Below are positions 1-7,242 of a DNA stretch of 15,916 bases, piece by piece (position 1 is the first letter of the stretch; each line of letters starts with the position of its first letter). Position numbers and translations under genes: made by a program. The notes under the pieces were generated by a model that saw nothing but the letters and a program-made list of their open reading frames with translations, was not told where the DNA came from and made no database searches. Source of the stretch: DASUNQ01 sp036277075 (GTDB lineage Bacteria; Acidobacteriota; Thermoanaerobaculia; Multivoradales; UBA5704); contig DASUNQ010000062.1 of NCBI GenBank assembly GCA_036277075.1, forward strand, positions 1 to 15,916. The letters are read 5' to 3'.

Positions 1-36
1 CGCCGTCGCCGGCGCCGCCCTCGGGAGAGCGCTAGG

Positions 37-1458
37 GTGGTGCGGCCGGTCGGCGGCGGCCGAGCGGCGGCGGCGGCGACCGCGGTCTCGCGCCTCGTGC
101 CGCCGAAGGGCAGCATGCGCCGCGGCAGCGCCCTGTTCGCCGTCAGCCAGGGCCTCGGCATGGCGGTGGGCTTCCTCAGCAGCATGCTGCTCGTGCGGGT
201 GGCGCCGCGCGAGTCGGTGGCCTCCTACCTGCTCCTCCTCCAGGGCATCACCGCGGTGTCGCTCCTCGTCCAGCTCGGCCTCTCCCAGGCGGTGCTCCGC
301 TTCGCGCCGCTGGCCCGCGGCCGCGGCGGGCTGGCGGCGACGCGGCGGCTCGAGCGGCGCCTCTTCACCATCCAGATCGCGGCGTGGCTGGTCGCGGCGC
401 CGGTGCTGGTGCTCGCCTGGCCGGGGCTCGCCTGGCGCCTCGGCGCGCCGGAGCTGGTCGACGCCGCGCCCTGGGTGATCGGCGCCGCGGTCCTCATCTC
501 CTTCAGCGCCCTGGCGGACGCGCTGCTGCGCGTCGCCCGCTTCTACGCCGCCTCGGCCCTGCTGTCGCACCTCCTGGTGCGCGGCCTCGTCGCGGCGTGC
601 TTCGCCGCGCTCTACGTCGCCCACGGCCAGGTCCACTCCTGGCGCCTGCTGGCGTCGGTCTACGTCGGCGCGCACCTCCTCGCCGCGGTCTGCTTCGCGT
701 TCGCGCTGCCCGGCACCGCGCGCGGCCTCGAGAGCGAGCCGCGCGACGCGCTGCCGCCGCCCGGCATCCGCACCATCCTCGGCACCACCACCGCCATGGC
801 GCTGCGCGGCGCGGTCGGAGTGCTGATGTCGTCCTGCGACCTGTGGATCCTGTCCTGGGCGCGGCCGCACGCGGAGGTGGCGGTCTACGGCGTCATGCTC
901 TCGCTGCTGCAGGTGATGGTGCTGCTGCCGACGATCTTCAGCCTCGTCGTGCCGCAGGAGTTCGCGGTCCTCCACGCCGAGGGGCGGCGCGCCGAGCTCG
1001 AGTGGCTGGCCCGCACCTCCTCGACGCTGGTGGCGATGCTCTCGCTGGCGACCTTCGCGGCGCTCGCCGTGCTCGGCCGGCCGGTGCTCGCGATCGCCTT
1101 CGGCCCGGAGTACGTCTCGGGGTGGCCGGTCCTGCTGATCCTCGCCGCCGGGCGCTTCTGCGACTCCGCCTTCGGCTCGGCCGGGTACCTGCTGCAGATG
1201 ACCGGCTATCACGTGCTCCTGCTGCGCATGACGATCGCCGCCGCCGCCGCCAACGTCCTGCTCGCGCTCGCCCTGGCCCGCCCCTTCGGCAGCCTCGGCG
1301 TGGCGCTGGCCACCACGGCCTGCCTGATCGGCCTCAACGTCGCCATGGTCGCCTTCGCGCGCCGGCGGGTGGGCGTGCGCACCTTCGTCTACCTCAGCCC
1401 CGTGCAGTGGAAGCGCGTGGTGGGCACCGCGCTCGGCGCGCAGGCGGCGGCGCGATGA
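37..1458 (+). CDS. Polysaccharide flippase (Wzx/MATE-like membrane protein)
   Basis: Probable lipid-linked oligosaccharide flippase that moves undecaprenyl-linked glycan across the inner membrane. The 473-residue product is almost wholly hydrophobic, with about a dozen membrane helices separated by short Arg-rich loops, and its size suits the polysaccharide biosynthesis/MVF family. No catalytic motif is expected. The start is uncertain: GTG at 37 has GGAG at 24-27 (spacing 9), but ATG at 115, preceded by GAAGGG, begins just before the first helix and would remove a 26-residue Ala/Arg-rich extension. The frame is open to the left edge, so an even earlier start is possible. The stop overlaps the next start as ATGA, indicating translational coupling. 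Neighbouring glycosyltransferase and sulfotransferase genes support a glycan-export role. Family assignment is by hydrophobic pattern and context, not by a diagnostic motif. Confidence 0.8.
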   Translation: MVRPVGGGRAAAAATAVSRLVPPKGSMRRGSALFAVSQGLGMAVGFLSSMLLVRVAPRESVASYLLLLQGITAVSLLVQLGLSQAVLRFAPLARGRGGLAATRRLERRLFTIQIAAWLVAAPVLVLAWPGLAWRLGAPELVDAAPWVIGAAVLISFSALADALLRVARFYAASALLSHLLVRGLVAACFAALYVAHGQVHSWRLLASVYVGAHLLAAVCFAFALPGTARGLESEPRDALPPPGIRTILGTTTAMALRGAVGVLMSSCDLWILSWARPHAEVAVYGVMLSLLQVMVLLPTIFSLVVPQEFAVLHAEGRRAELEWLARTSSTLVAMLSLATFAALAVLGRPVLAIAFGPEYVSGWPVLLILAAGRFCDSAFGSAGYLLQMTGYHVLLLRMTIAAAAANVLLALALARPFGSLGVALATTACLIGLNVAMVAFARRRVGVRTFVYLSPVQWKRVVGTALGAQAAAR

Positions 1459-2438
1459 CCCGCGACCTCTTCGTGACCGGCGGCGAGCAGCGGCTCTCCT
1501 TCGTCCCCGAGAACGAGTGGAGCCGCTACACGACCGCGCTCGTGGTGCGAGTGCGCGACGGCGTGCCGGAGCGGGTGTTCCAGTGGCACACGCCGCCCGA
1601 TCGGCTGCCGGAAGGGGGTGGCTCGCACTGCTTCAAGGCCGCCACCTTCACCGCCGACACCGCCTACCTCTGCAGCCAGACGGAGGTCCTGATCTGCGAC
1701 CTGCCGGGCTTCGTGCCGCGGCGGGTGATCTCGCTGCCCTGCTTCAACGACCTCCACCACGTCGTGCCGGGGCCGGAGGGGACCCTCTGGGTGACGGTCA
1801 CCGGCCTCGACGCGGTGGCGGAGGTGAGCCCGGAGGGCGAGCTGCTGCGGCTCGTCGGGGTCCTCGGGGCCTCGCCCTGGGAGCGCTTTTCTCCCGACGT
1901 CGACTATCGTAAGGTTCCGACCACGAAGCCGCACGCGTCGCACCCCAACTATGTGTTCTTCCTCGACGGCCGGCCCTACGTGACCCGCTTCGAGCAGCGC
2001 GACGCAGTGCCGCTGGACGGCGGCGAAGGCCCGCGCTTTCTGGTCGGCGGCGCCGGCATCCACGACGGCAACGTCGCCGGCGGCGGCGTGGCGTTCACCT
2101 CGGTGGACGGCCACGTGACCCGCTTCGAGCCGGACGGCGGCCGGCGCTCGACGACCGAACTCAACCTCCTGGCTGCCGGCCGCGAGGGGCCGCTGGGCTG
2201 GTGCCGCGGCCTCCACATCGAGGAGCAGCGCGCGTGGGTCGGCTTCACCCGCATCCGCCAGACGCGGCTGCGGCAGAACCTGTCGTGGGTGCGCCACGGC
2301 TTCCGCCGCGCCGAGCACTCCAGCCACCTGCCGACGCGCGTCGCGCTCTACGATCTCGCCGCGCCGGCTGCGCTCGAAGAGGTCGACCTCGAGCCGGTGG
2401 GCTTGAACGCGGTGTTCAGCATCCATGCGGCGAGCTGA
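1455..2438 (+). CDS. Beta-propeller-like protein of a glycan cluster, function unknown
   Basis: Soluble protein of 327 residues with no signal peptide or membrane helix. Its sequence is a series of short beta-strand blocks ending in phrases such as GTLWVTVTGLDAVAEVSPEG and GHVTRFEPDGG, the spacing seen in SMP-30/NHL/WD-like beta-propellers. A His-rich loop (NDLHHV) and a region with HASHPNYVFFLDG could hold a ligand or metal, but no known catalytic set is recognised. The start ATG overlaps the flippase stop (ATGA) and its end overlaps the glycosyltransferase start by 14 bp, so it is cotranslated with glycan genes. A role in binding or modifying a glycan or its carrier is inferred from context only. 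The fold call is moderate; the function is unknown. Confidence 0.75.
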   Translation: MTRDLFVTGGEQRLSFVPENEWSRYTTALVVRVRDGVPERVFQWHTPPDRLPEGGGSHCFKAATFTADTAYLCSQTEVLICDLPGFVPRRVISLPCFNDLHHVVPGPEGTLWVTVTGLDAVAEVSPEGELLRLVGVLGASPWERFSPDVDYRKVPTTKPHASHPNYVFFLDGRPYVTRFEQRDAVPLDGGEGPRFLVGGAGIHDGNVAGGGVAFTSVDGHVTRFEPDGGRRSTTELNLLAAGREGPLGWCRGLHIEEQRAWVGFTRIRQTRLRQNLSWVRHGFRRAEHSSHLPTRVALYDLAAPAALEEVDLEPVGLNAVFSIHAAS

Positions 2439-4344
2439 CCCCGGCCCGCCGCCGCCGCGCGCCGCGCGCGCCATGCAGGCCGCGCTCGTCGCGGTGCTAC
2501 TGCTCGCCGCCGGCCTGCGGCTCTGGGGTGTGACGCACGACCTGCCCTTCTCCTACTTCGGCGACGAGCTGCACTGGATCAAGCGCTCGATGGCGCTCGG
2601 CACCGGCGACCTCAACCCGCACTGGTTCCACAAGCCGGCGTTCTTCATGTACGTGCTGCTGGGGGCGTACGGGCTCTTCTTCGCCGCCGGGCTGGCGCTG
2701 GGACGCTTCGAGTCGACGGCGGAGTTCGGCGCCTACTTCCTCACCACGTCCTGGCCGTTCTTGCTCATCGCCCGCCTGCTCGTCTGCGCCGCCGGGATTG
2801 CCACCGTCTGGGTCGTCTGGCGGATCGCGCGCCGGGCGGTGGCCGGGCGGTCGCGCGCGGAGGCGGAGCTCCACGGCCTGTCCGCCGCGCTGGTCGCCGC
2901 CGTCCTCGTCCCGATGGTCGCCTCGTCGCAGCACGTCAAGACCGACGTACCCTGCGCGCTCCTCATGGCCCTCTCGGTCTGGGCCTTCCTCGGGACGCGC
3001 GATTCCGAGCGACTGCGCCCCCTCGCCGCCGCCGCGCTGCTCGCCGGCGCCGCGATGGGGACGCACTACTACGCCATCGTCCTGGTCCCCACCTACTGCG
3101 CGCTCGAGCTGGCGCGGCTGCTGCCGTTCGCCGCCGCGCTCGGGGCCCGGCCGCTGCCGCCGCGCGCCGCGCCGCGCGTGCTCGGCCGCTGCGCGCTCGT
3201 CGTCTTGCTCTTCGGGCTCGCGTTTTTCCTCACCTCGCCTTACAACTTCCTCGACCCGACGTGGGCTCGGCAGACGGCGGGACACCTCCGCGCGGCGATG
3301 CCCTCCGGCGAGGGGCGGTTCGAGCCGGACGAGGACATCGTCTTCGATCCGGGGCTCGCCGGATCGGCCGGGGCACTACGGCACTTCCTGGGGGTGATGA
3401 CGTCACGCGGGGCGATGGGCTGGGCGCTGACGCTGCTCGCCGCGCTGGGCCTCGCCGTCACGGTCGGACGGCGCGAGACCCGCTGGTACGGGCTGCTGGT
3501 CCTCCTGCCGGCCGGCGCCTTCTGCCTGGTCTCCATCACCGCCGCGGCCTACCACGCCGAGCCGCGTCACCTCAACGCCGTCTACCCGCTCCTTGCCACC
3601 CTCGTCTGGCCGGCGGCGCGGCTGCTCACGGCGCCGCTCCGCCGCCTCGGCTGGTCCGAGAGGCGCCGCACGGCCGCCGCCTTCGCCGTCGTCGCCGCGG
3701 CGGCGCTGCCCAGCGCCGTCGCCGCCGCCCAGGAGAACCGCCGGCTCACCCGTCTCGACAGCCGGCTCGTGGCCTACCGCTGGATCCAGGAGCACCTGCC
3801 GCGCGACGCGCGCCTCCTGGTCGACGACTACGGCCCGACGCTCCAGCCCGACCCCCGCGCCGTCGCACGTCTCGAGCGGCGGCTGGCGACGATCCCGCCG
3901 GGCCCGTTCACCGAGCACCAGGCGACGCGCCTCGACCTGCTGCGGCGCTACCCGCCGCCCGGGGCGCGCGACCTCGACGAGCTCGGCCACCCCTGGTGGC
4001 TGCCGCGCGAGAAGAGCGACGCCGAGCTCGCCGCCTCCGAGACCGACCGCGACATGGGCAACCCGCTGACCTCGCGCCAGCCGCGGCCCCTTGCCGAGTA
4101 CCGGCGGCAGGGGGTGCGCTACGTCATCACCAACAGCGTGGCGCGCAGCCGCTACTGGCGCGACCGGCGCCGGGTGGCGGAGTTCCCCTCCTTCGTCCGC
4201 TTCTACGAGGAGCTGCCGCGCAGCGCGCGCCGGATCGCCACCTTCGATCCGAAGCGCTGGGACGGCAAGGGGCCGGTGGTGTGGATCTACGACTTGGCCG
4301 CGGCGCCGCGTCCGGCGCCCGCCGGCCGGAGGCCGGGCCGATGA
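2425..4344 (+). CDS. GT39/ArnT-like membrane glycosyltransferase
   Basis: Polytopic glycosyltransferase of the PMT/ArnT (GT39, GT-C fold) type, 639 residues, expected to transfer a sugar from a polyprenyl-phosphate donor on the periplasmic face. After the first helix (about 17-35) the acidic catalytic motif YFGDE lies at residues 44-48, the usual place for the Asp-Glu of this superfamily. A second HVKTD motif follows about 120 residues later, then eight to ten helices to roughly residue 430. The C-terminal 200 residues are soluble and begin with YRWIQEHLP, the typical periplasmic domain start in these enzymes. ATG 2425 overlaps the preceding gene by 14 bp; ATG 2473, just before the first helix, is an alternative and neither has a clear Shine-Dalgarno. 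It ends in an ATGA overlap with the sulfotransferase. The acceptor cannot be predicted. Confidence 0.85.
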   Translation: MRRADPGPPPPRAARAMQAALVAVLLLAAGLRLWGVTHDLPFSYFGDELHWIKRSMALGTGDLNPHWFHKPAFFMYVLLGAYGLFFAAGLALGRFESTAEFGAYFLTTSWPFLLIARLLVCAAGIATVWVVWRIARRAVAGRSRAEAELHGLSAALVAAVLVPMVASSQHVKTDVPCALLMALSVWAFLGTRDSERLRPLAAAALLAGAAMGTHYYAIVLVPTYCALELARLLPFAAALGARPLPPRAAPRVLGRCALVVLLFGLAFFLTSPYNFLDPTWARQTAGHLRAAMPSGEGRFEPDEDIVFDPGLAGSAGALRHFLGVMTSRGAMGWALTLLAALGLAVTVGRRETRWYGLLVLLPAGAFCLVSITAAAYHAEPRHLNAVYPLLATLVWPAARLLTAPLRRLGWSERRRTAAAFAVVAAAALPSAVAAAQENRRLTRLDSRLVAYRWIQEHLPRDARLLVDDYGPTLQPDPRAVARLERRLATIPPGPFTEHQATRLDLLRRYPPPGARDLDELGHPWWLPREKSDAELAASETDRDMGNPLTSRQPRPLAEYRRQGVRYVITNSVARSRYWRDRRRVAEFPSFVRFYEELPRSARRIATFDPKRWDGKGPVVWIYDLAAAPRPAPAGRRPGR

Positions 4345-5315
4345 CCTCGATCGAGCGACGGGAAGCCCCGATCGGCGACGGCGAGCGCATGGCCCTGGTC
4401 GTCGGGCAGCGCAAGAGCGGCTCGACCTGGCTGCTCAACCTCCTCTCGCTCCATCCGGAGGTGCGCGGCGTCCACGAGACCCACCTCTTCCAGCTCACCG
4501 CCGCCAACCCGGACCCGGACGTCCGCACCGCCAAGCTCTTCGCCCGCACCCCGTGGGGCGCGGGGGGACTGCGCAACCTGCCGCTTCAGCGCCTGCTCGA
4601 CGCCGCGCCCGGCGCGCTCAAGAGGAGCCGCCCGGCGCTGCTCCTGCGCCCCGACGAGCGGCCCGCCAGCCTCCTCGACCTGCCGCTGCGCGACGCGTTG
4701 TCGCTCCGCCGGCTGCTCCGCGCCGCGGATTCCGCCGACGGCTACTGCCGCCGCTTCTTCGCCTTCCTCGAGGACCGCCTCCGCCCGCCGCGCCTCCTGG
4801 TCGAGAAGTCGCCCAGCCACGTCGACTACCTCGAGCGGATCCGCGCCCTCTTCCCCGCGGCCAAGCTCGTGGCCATCCATCGCGACGGCCGCGACGCCGT
4901 CGTCTCCGACCGCTTCCATCGCCAGGCGTACGAAGGGGGCGGCTGGAGCCTCGAGGAGAGCGCGCTGCTCTGGCGCCGGGCGATCGAGGCCGAGCTCGAC
5001 TTCGCGCGCCGCGAGCGGCTCTTCATCTGCTCGTACGAGGAGCTGCACTCCCGCGGCTCGGAAGTGGTGGCGGCCCTGCTCGACTACCTCGGCCTGGCGA
5101 GCGACCCGGCGCTGGTGGCCGACCTCTGCGCGCGCTCTTCCTTCCGCCACTTCAGCGGCCGCAACCCGGGCCAGGAGGCGCGCGGGCGCTTCCTGCGCAA
5201 GGGGGTGGTGGGGGACTGGCGCAACCACTTCACCGACGACCACCGCGCCACCTTCAAAGAGCTCGCCGGCGACCTCCTCGTCACCCTGGGGTACGAGCGC
5301 GACCTGAGCTGGTAG
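4341..5315 (+). CDS. PAPS-dependent sulfotransferase
   Basis: Cytosolic-type sulfotransferase of 324 residues, expected to move a sulfuryl group from PAPS to a carbohydrate or similar acceptor. The 5'-phosphosulfate-binding loop is visible near residues 22-33 (GQRKSGSTWLLN), and the 3'-phosphate-binding segment near 175-190 (AIHRDGRDAVVSDRFHR), in the correct order and spacing. A Lys in the first loop and the EKSPSH segment before the second fit the family. No signal peptide or membrane helix is seen. ATG 4341 overlaps the glycosyltransferase stop (ATGA), so it is the fourth cotranslated gene. Context suggests it sulfates the exported glycan or its precursor; the substrate is not readable from sequence. 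Confidence 0.9.
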   Translation: MTSIERREAPIGDGERMALVVGQRKSGSTWLLNLLSLHPEVRGVHETHLFQLTAANPDPDVRTAKLFARTPWGAGGLRNLPLQRLLDAAPGALKRSRPALLLRPDERPASLLDLPLRDALSLRRLLRAADSADGYCRRFFAFLEDRLRPPRLLVEKSPSHVDYLERIRALFPAAKLVAIHRDGRDAVVSDRFHRQAYEGGGWSLEESALLWRRAIEAELDFARRERLFICSYEELHSRGSEVVAALLDYLGLASDPALVADLCARSSFRHFSGRNPGQEARGRFLRKGVVGDWRNHFTDDHRATFKELAGDLLVTLGYERDLSW

Positions 5316-5337
5316 CCGGCGCAAGCGCCGCGCCGGC
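5315..5337 (+). other. Small inverted repeat after the glycan operon
   Basis: An 8-bp perfect inverted repeat (GCCGGCGC / GCGCCGGC) with a 7-nt loop starts on the last base of the sulfotransferase stop codon. There is no following T-run, so it is not a standard intrinsic terminator. It may protect the operon mRNA 3' end or be a chance product of high GC. Confidence 0.3.
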
Positions 5338-5379
5338 GCTCGGGCCAACAGCAGCCGAGCGGCGATCCGAGGTCTCGTC

Positions 5380-6462
5380 ATGAGCAGCGATTCCGCAGCA
5401 ACCCGTTCTCTAGAGGATCTGCGCGAGCAGATCCGCTTGGTCGACCTGGAGCTCGTGGCGCGGGCGGCGGAGCGCGTCGATCTCGCGCGGCAGGTGGGGG
5501 AGCTCAAGCGCCGGCAGCAGCTCTCGACGGCGGATTACGCGCAAGAGAGAACGGTGCTGGAGCGCGCACGCGAGGCGGCCCGGGAGCGCGGGCTCGATCA
5601 GGAAGTGGCCGAAGACCTCGTCGCCCGGCTGATCCGCGCCGCAGTGATGGTGCAGGAGGAGGACAGCCTGCGCCTGGCGGCCCTGGGCGCGGGCAAGAGC
5701 GCGGTGATCATCGGCGGCGCCGGCCGCATGGGCCGGTGGCTGGGGCGCTTCCTCGCGGCCCAGGGCTTCACCACCGCCGTTCTCGATCCAGCAGCCGCGC
5801 CCGAGGAGGAGGCGTGGGCACGCGATGCGCTGCCGCAAGCGGAGCTCGTCGTCTGCGCGGCGCCGCCCGCCACCATCGCCGAGCTGTACACGGACTGGTC
5901 CGGCAAGCCGCCCGCCGGCGTCGTGGTCGACATCGCCAGCATCAAGACGCCCCTCATCGAGCCGATCCGCGCGCTCCAGCGCGCCGGCTGCCGCGTCGCC
6001 TCGCTCCATCCCATGTTCGGCCCGTCCACCGTCCTGCTGCGCGGTGCCGACGTCGTCATCTGCGACACCGGCGATCCGGAAGCCGCCGCGGCCGTGGCGG
6101 CGCTCTTCCAGCCGACTACCGCCCACCTCGTCCACCTGCCGCTCGCCGACCACGACCGCGTCATGGCCGACCTCCTGAGCCTCGCGCACGCCGCCGCCAT
6201 CGCATTCGCGCTCGCCCTCCCGCCGACCGGGCACCCCGTGCGCAGCACCACCTACAAGGCCCTCGAGTCGCTGGCCGCGTCCGTCGTGCGCGAGAGCCCG
6301 GACGTCTACTACGAGATCCAGGCCAGGAACCCCCATTCGGCGGCGGCCGTCGAGCGCCTGAGCGCCGCGGTCCATCGAGTCGCCGTCGCGGCCGCGTCGC
6401 GCGACGCCACGGAGTTCCGGGCGCTCTTCGAAGAGGGAAGGAGGCGCACGATCGCGAGCTGA
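5380..6462 (+). CDS. tyrA: Bifunctional chorismate mutase / prephenate dehydrogenase (T-protein)
   Basis: Converts chorismate to prephenate and then oxidatively decarboxylates it to 4-hydroxyphenylpyruvate with NAD, for tyrosine synthesis in the cytosol. Residues 1-97 form an AroQ-type chorismate mutase helix bundle, with the expected Arg in LREQIRLVD (residue 15), Arg32, Lys43 and Glu56 in QER. From 108 the dehydrogenase begins with the nucleotide-binding GGAGRMG (112-118). HPMFGP at 210-215 is the hallmark of the E. coli-type T-protein, and the substrate-binding Arg of the ARN motif is present near the C-terminus. At 360 residues it is close to E. coli TyrA. GAGG at 5369-5372, 7 nt before the ATG, supports the start. 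It lies 64 bp after the glycan operon and may have its own promoter. Its downstream neighbour is a repeat array, not a gene. Confidence 0.93.
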   Translation: MSSDSAATRSLEDLREQIRLVDLELVARAAERVDLARQVGELKRRQQLSTADYAQERTVLERAREAARERGLDQEVAEDLVARLIRAAVMVQEEDSLRLAALGAGKSAVIIGGAGRMGRWLGRFLAAQGFTTAVLDPAAAPEEEAWARDALPQAELVVCAAPPATIAELYTDWSGKPPAGVVVDIASIKTPLIEPIRALQRAGCRVASLHPMFGPSTVLLRGADVVICDTGDPEAAAAVAALFQPTTAHLVHLPLADHDRVMADLLSLAHAAAIAFALALPPTGHPVRSTTYKALESLAASVVRESPDVYYEIQARNPHSAAAVERLSAAVHRVAVAAASRDATEFRALFEEGRRRTIAS

Positions 6463-6466
6463 AACC

Positions 6467-6804
6467 GGCGAATGGAGCAGGTACGGCGGCGAATGGGACA
6501 GGTATGCCCGCGCTTGTTGGGACAGGTACGGCGCGTACCTGCGCCATACAGCGGAGAATGGGGCAGGTACGCCGGCGATTGGGCTGGATACCCGCGCGAA
6601 TGGGATGGGTACCGCGCGTACCTGTCCCATTCGCCCGCGTACCTGCGCCATCCAGCGGAAAATGGGGCGGATCGGGCGCGTACCCGTCCCATCGGCCGGC
6701 CGGGCCCCCGATCCGGCGGAGCACCTGTCCCCTTCGCAGGATGAAGCGGCCAGGTCGGCGGCGTATCCGCTCCCTTCGGCCGGCGACCCACGCCATTCAC
6801 GCGA
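6467..6804. repeat. REP-like array of about fifteen 21-bp units in alternating orientation
   Basis: This gene-free stretch after tyrA is built from imperfect copies of GGCGAATGGGACAGGTACG and its reverse complement. Forward copies lie near 6467, 6488, 6511, 6554, 6573, 6594 and 6657; reverse copies near 6534, 6615, 6636, 6678, 6721, 6761 and 6784; a weak forward copy lies near 6741. Many starts are 20-23 bp apart, most often 21. Forward-reverse neighbours form hairpins, the best at 6596-6634. The core resembles palindromic REP elements that RAYT (Y1 transposase) proteins mobilise, but no transposase is in the window. Open frames through it exist only because 21 is a multiple of three. It is not a CRISPR: no unique spacers separate the copies. 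Confidence 0.85.
6596..6634. repeat. 17-bp hairpin inside the REP-like array
   Basis: Arms 6596-6612 and 6618-6634 pair over 17 positions around a 5-nt CGCGC loop. Fifteen pairs are Watson-Crick and two adjacent ones are G-U, where the left arm has TG against GT in the right arm. No T-run follows, so it is not a simple terminator. Confidence 0.8.
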
Positions 6805-6815
6805 CGGCTCGCGCT

Positions 6816-6918
6816 GCCTAACCCTCGGGCAGCGTCGCCTGAAGGTTGAAAAGCGGCGCATAGGCGGCGACCATCCGCCGCCTATGCGTTCGCCTCGATC
6901 CGCCCGCGCCGGTTAGGC
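6816..6918 (+). other. Putative attC site, 103 bp
   Basis: GCCTAAC at 6816-6822 is exactly complementary to GTTAGGC at 6912-6918. Inside these, CGGGC (6826-6830) pairs with GCCCG (6902-6906) as a possible second box after short spacers. The centre holds a perfect 13-bp stem (6857-6869 with 6876-6888, 6-nt loop). This order matches an attC of the longer class. Doubt remains because its left arm is also part of another hairpin (6818-6849), so the two folds compete. Confidence 0.55.
6818..6849. repeat. Boundary hairpin repeat, left copy
   Basis: The sequence folds as arms 6818-6830 and 6837-6849 around the loop AGCGTC. Eleven of 13 positions pair, two of them G-U. It is 27/32 identical to 10116-10147, with the same loop; four of the five differences keep pairing. 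It lies between the REP-like array and the cassette genes. Read on the minus strand it would encode FNLQATLPEG and a stop, close to the C-terminus of the gene at 10116-10763. Confidence 0.75.
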
Positions 6919-7222
6919 GACACCTTCGCACCGCCAGGCCGCTCATCGCCAGGGCTGGAGGAGCCCCCGCCTCAGCGGGAGCCGGCTCCGGCGTCCGCCT
7001 AAGCGCCTGCCGGCGTAAGCCTTAACCGCAGGCCTGGCCGATTCCGAGCTAGCCTTCCCGAGCCGCAATCGCGCCGCCGCTTCTTTCTGCTATGATCACG
7101 TAACTTATAGAGGCGAAAGCATCTGGCAGCCATGGGCACGCTCCCGGAGCAGGAGCATATGCGGACAGTCGAACGGCTGTGCCACCCCTCGTTCGAGAGC
7201 CGGCCAATCCGTAGAAGCAGAG
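6919..7222 (+). other. Gene-poor cassette-like segment
   Basis: No convincing gene is seen in these 304 bp, which lie between the end of the putative attC at 6918 and the GTTAGGC core at 7223. It contains a degenerate tandem duplication around 6991-7034 (GGCGT..GCCT.AA..CG twice), an extended -10-like motif at 7088-7096, a 31-codon frame at 7132-7227, and a short inverted repeat TCGAACG...CGTTCGA near 7169-7195. No RYYYAAC partner in good position for the 7223 core could be found, so the attC is either degenerate or the core belongs to an attI-like site. Confidence 0.5.
7088..7096 (+). promoter_or_regulatory. Candidate extended -10 promoter for the cassettes
   Basis: TGCTATGAT combines the TGN extension with a -10 that matches TATAAT at five of six positions. 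No clear -35 box is seen at the usual distance, as is normal for extended -10 promoters. It points into the cassette genes, about 145 bp before the first one, in an AT-richer patch. Confidence 0.4.
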
Positions 7223-7227
7223 GTTAG
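7132..7227 (+). CDS. Possible 31-residue cassette peptide
   Basis: A short frame from ATG 7132 to a TAG lying inside the GTTAGGC core. It encodes a basic, Cys/His-containing peptide ending in SRPIRRSRG. It has no good Shine-Dalgarno and no recognised family. Its position just downstream of a -10-like motif and just upstream of the core is the only support; it may well be non-coding. Confidence 0.2.
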   Translation: MGTLPEQEHMRTVERLCHPSFESRPIRRSRG

Positions 7228-7229
7228 GC
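7223..7229 (+). other. Integron core site (GTTRRRY) before the first cassette gene
   Basis: GTTAGGC stands 13 bp before the ATG at 7243, the usual layout where a cassette gene starts soon after the recombination point. A matching RYYYAAC and paired inner boxes are not evident upstream, so the site could close a decayed attC or an attI-like site. Confidence 0.45.
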
Positions 7230-7242
7230 GCGCAGGAGAGCC

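Noticed and set aside
4287..5507. Long minus-strand frame opposite the sulfotransferase, and similar frames opposite the beta-propeller-like gene (1389-2474) and tyrA (5410-6861)
   Set aside because: They are compositional shadows: no start signal, no recognisable domain, and they cross real gene boundaries.
6467..6804. Possible CRISPR array
   Set aside because: Units touch each other, flip orientation and are degenerate; there are no unique spacers and no cas genes.
6472..6821. Several open frames on both strands through the REP-like array
   Set aside because: They exist because the repeat length is a multiple of three; translations are repeated Y/R/G/P phrases with no start signals.
6857..6888. 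Perfect 13-bp hairpin as a tyrA terminator
   Set aside because: No T-run follows on the plus strand and it is nearly 400 bp after the stop; it fits better as the centre of the putative attC.
6820..6940. Remnant of a second copy of the 10116-10763 gene on the minus strand
   Set aside because: Only the last ten codons match; upstream of them nothing resembles the gene, and the differences preserve a hairpin, so a structural repeat explains it better than a pseudogene.
7169..7195. tRNA-like GTTCGAG and surrounding inverted repeat
   Set aside because: No acceptor stem, anticodon arm or CCA context could be assembled around it.
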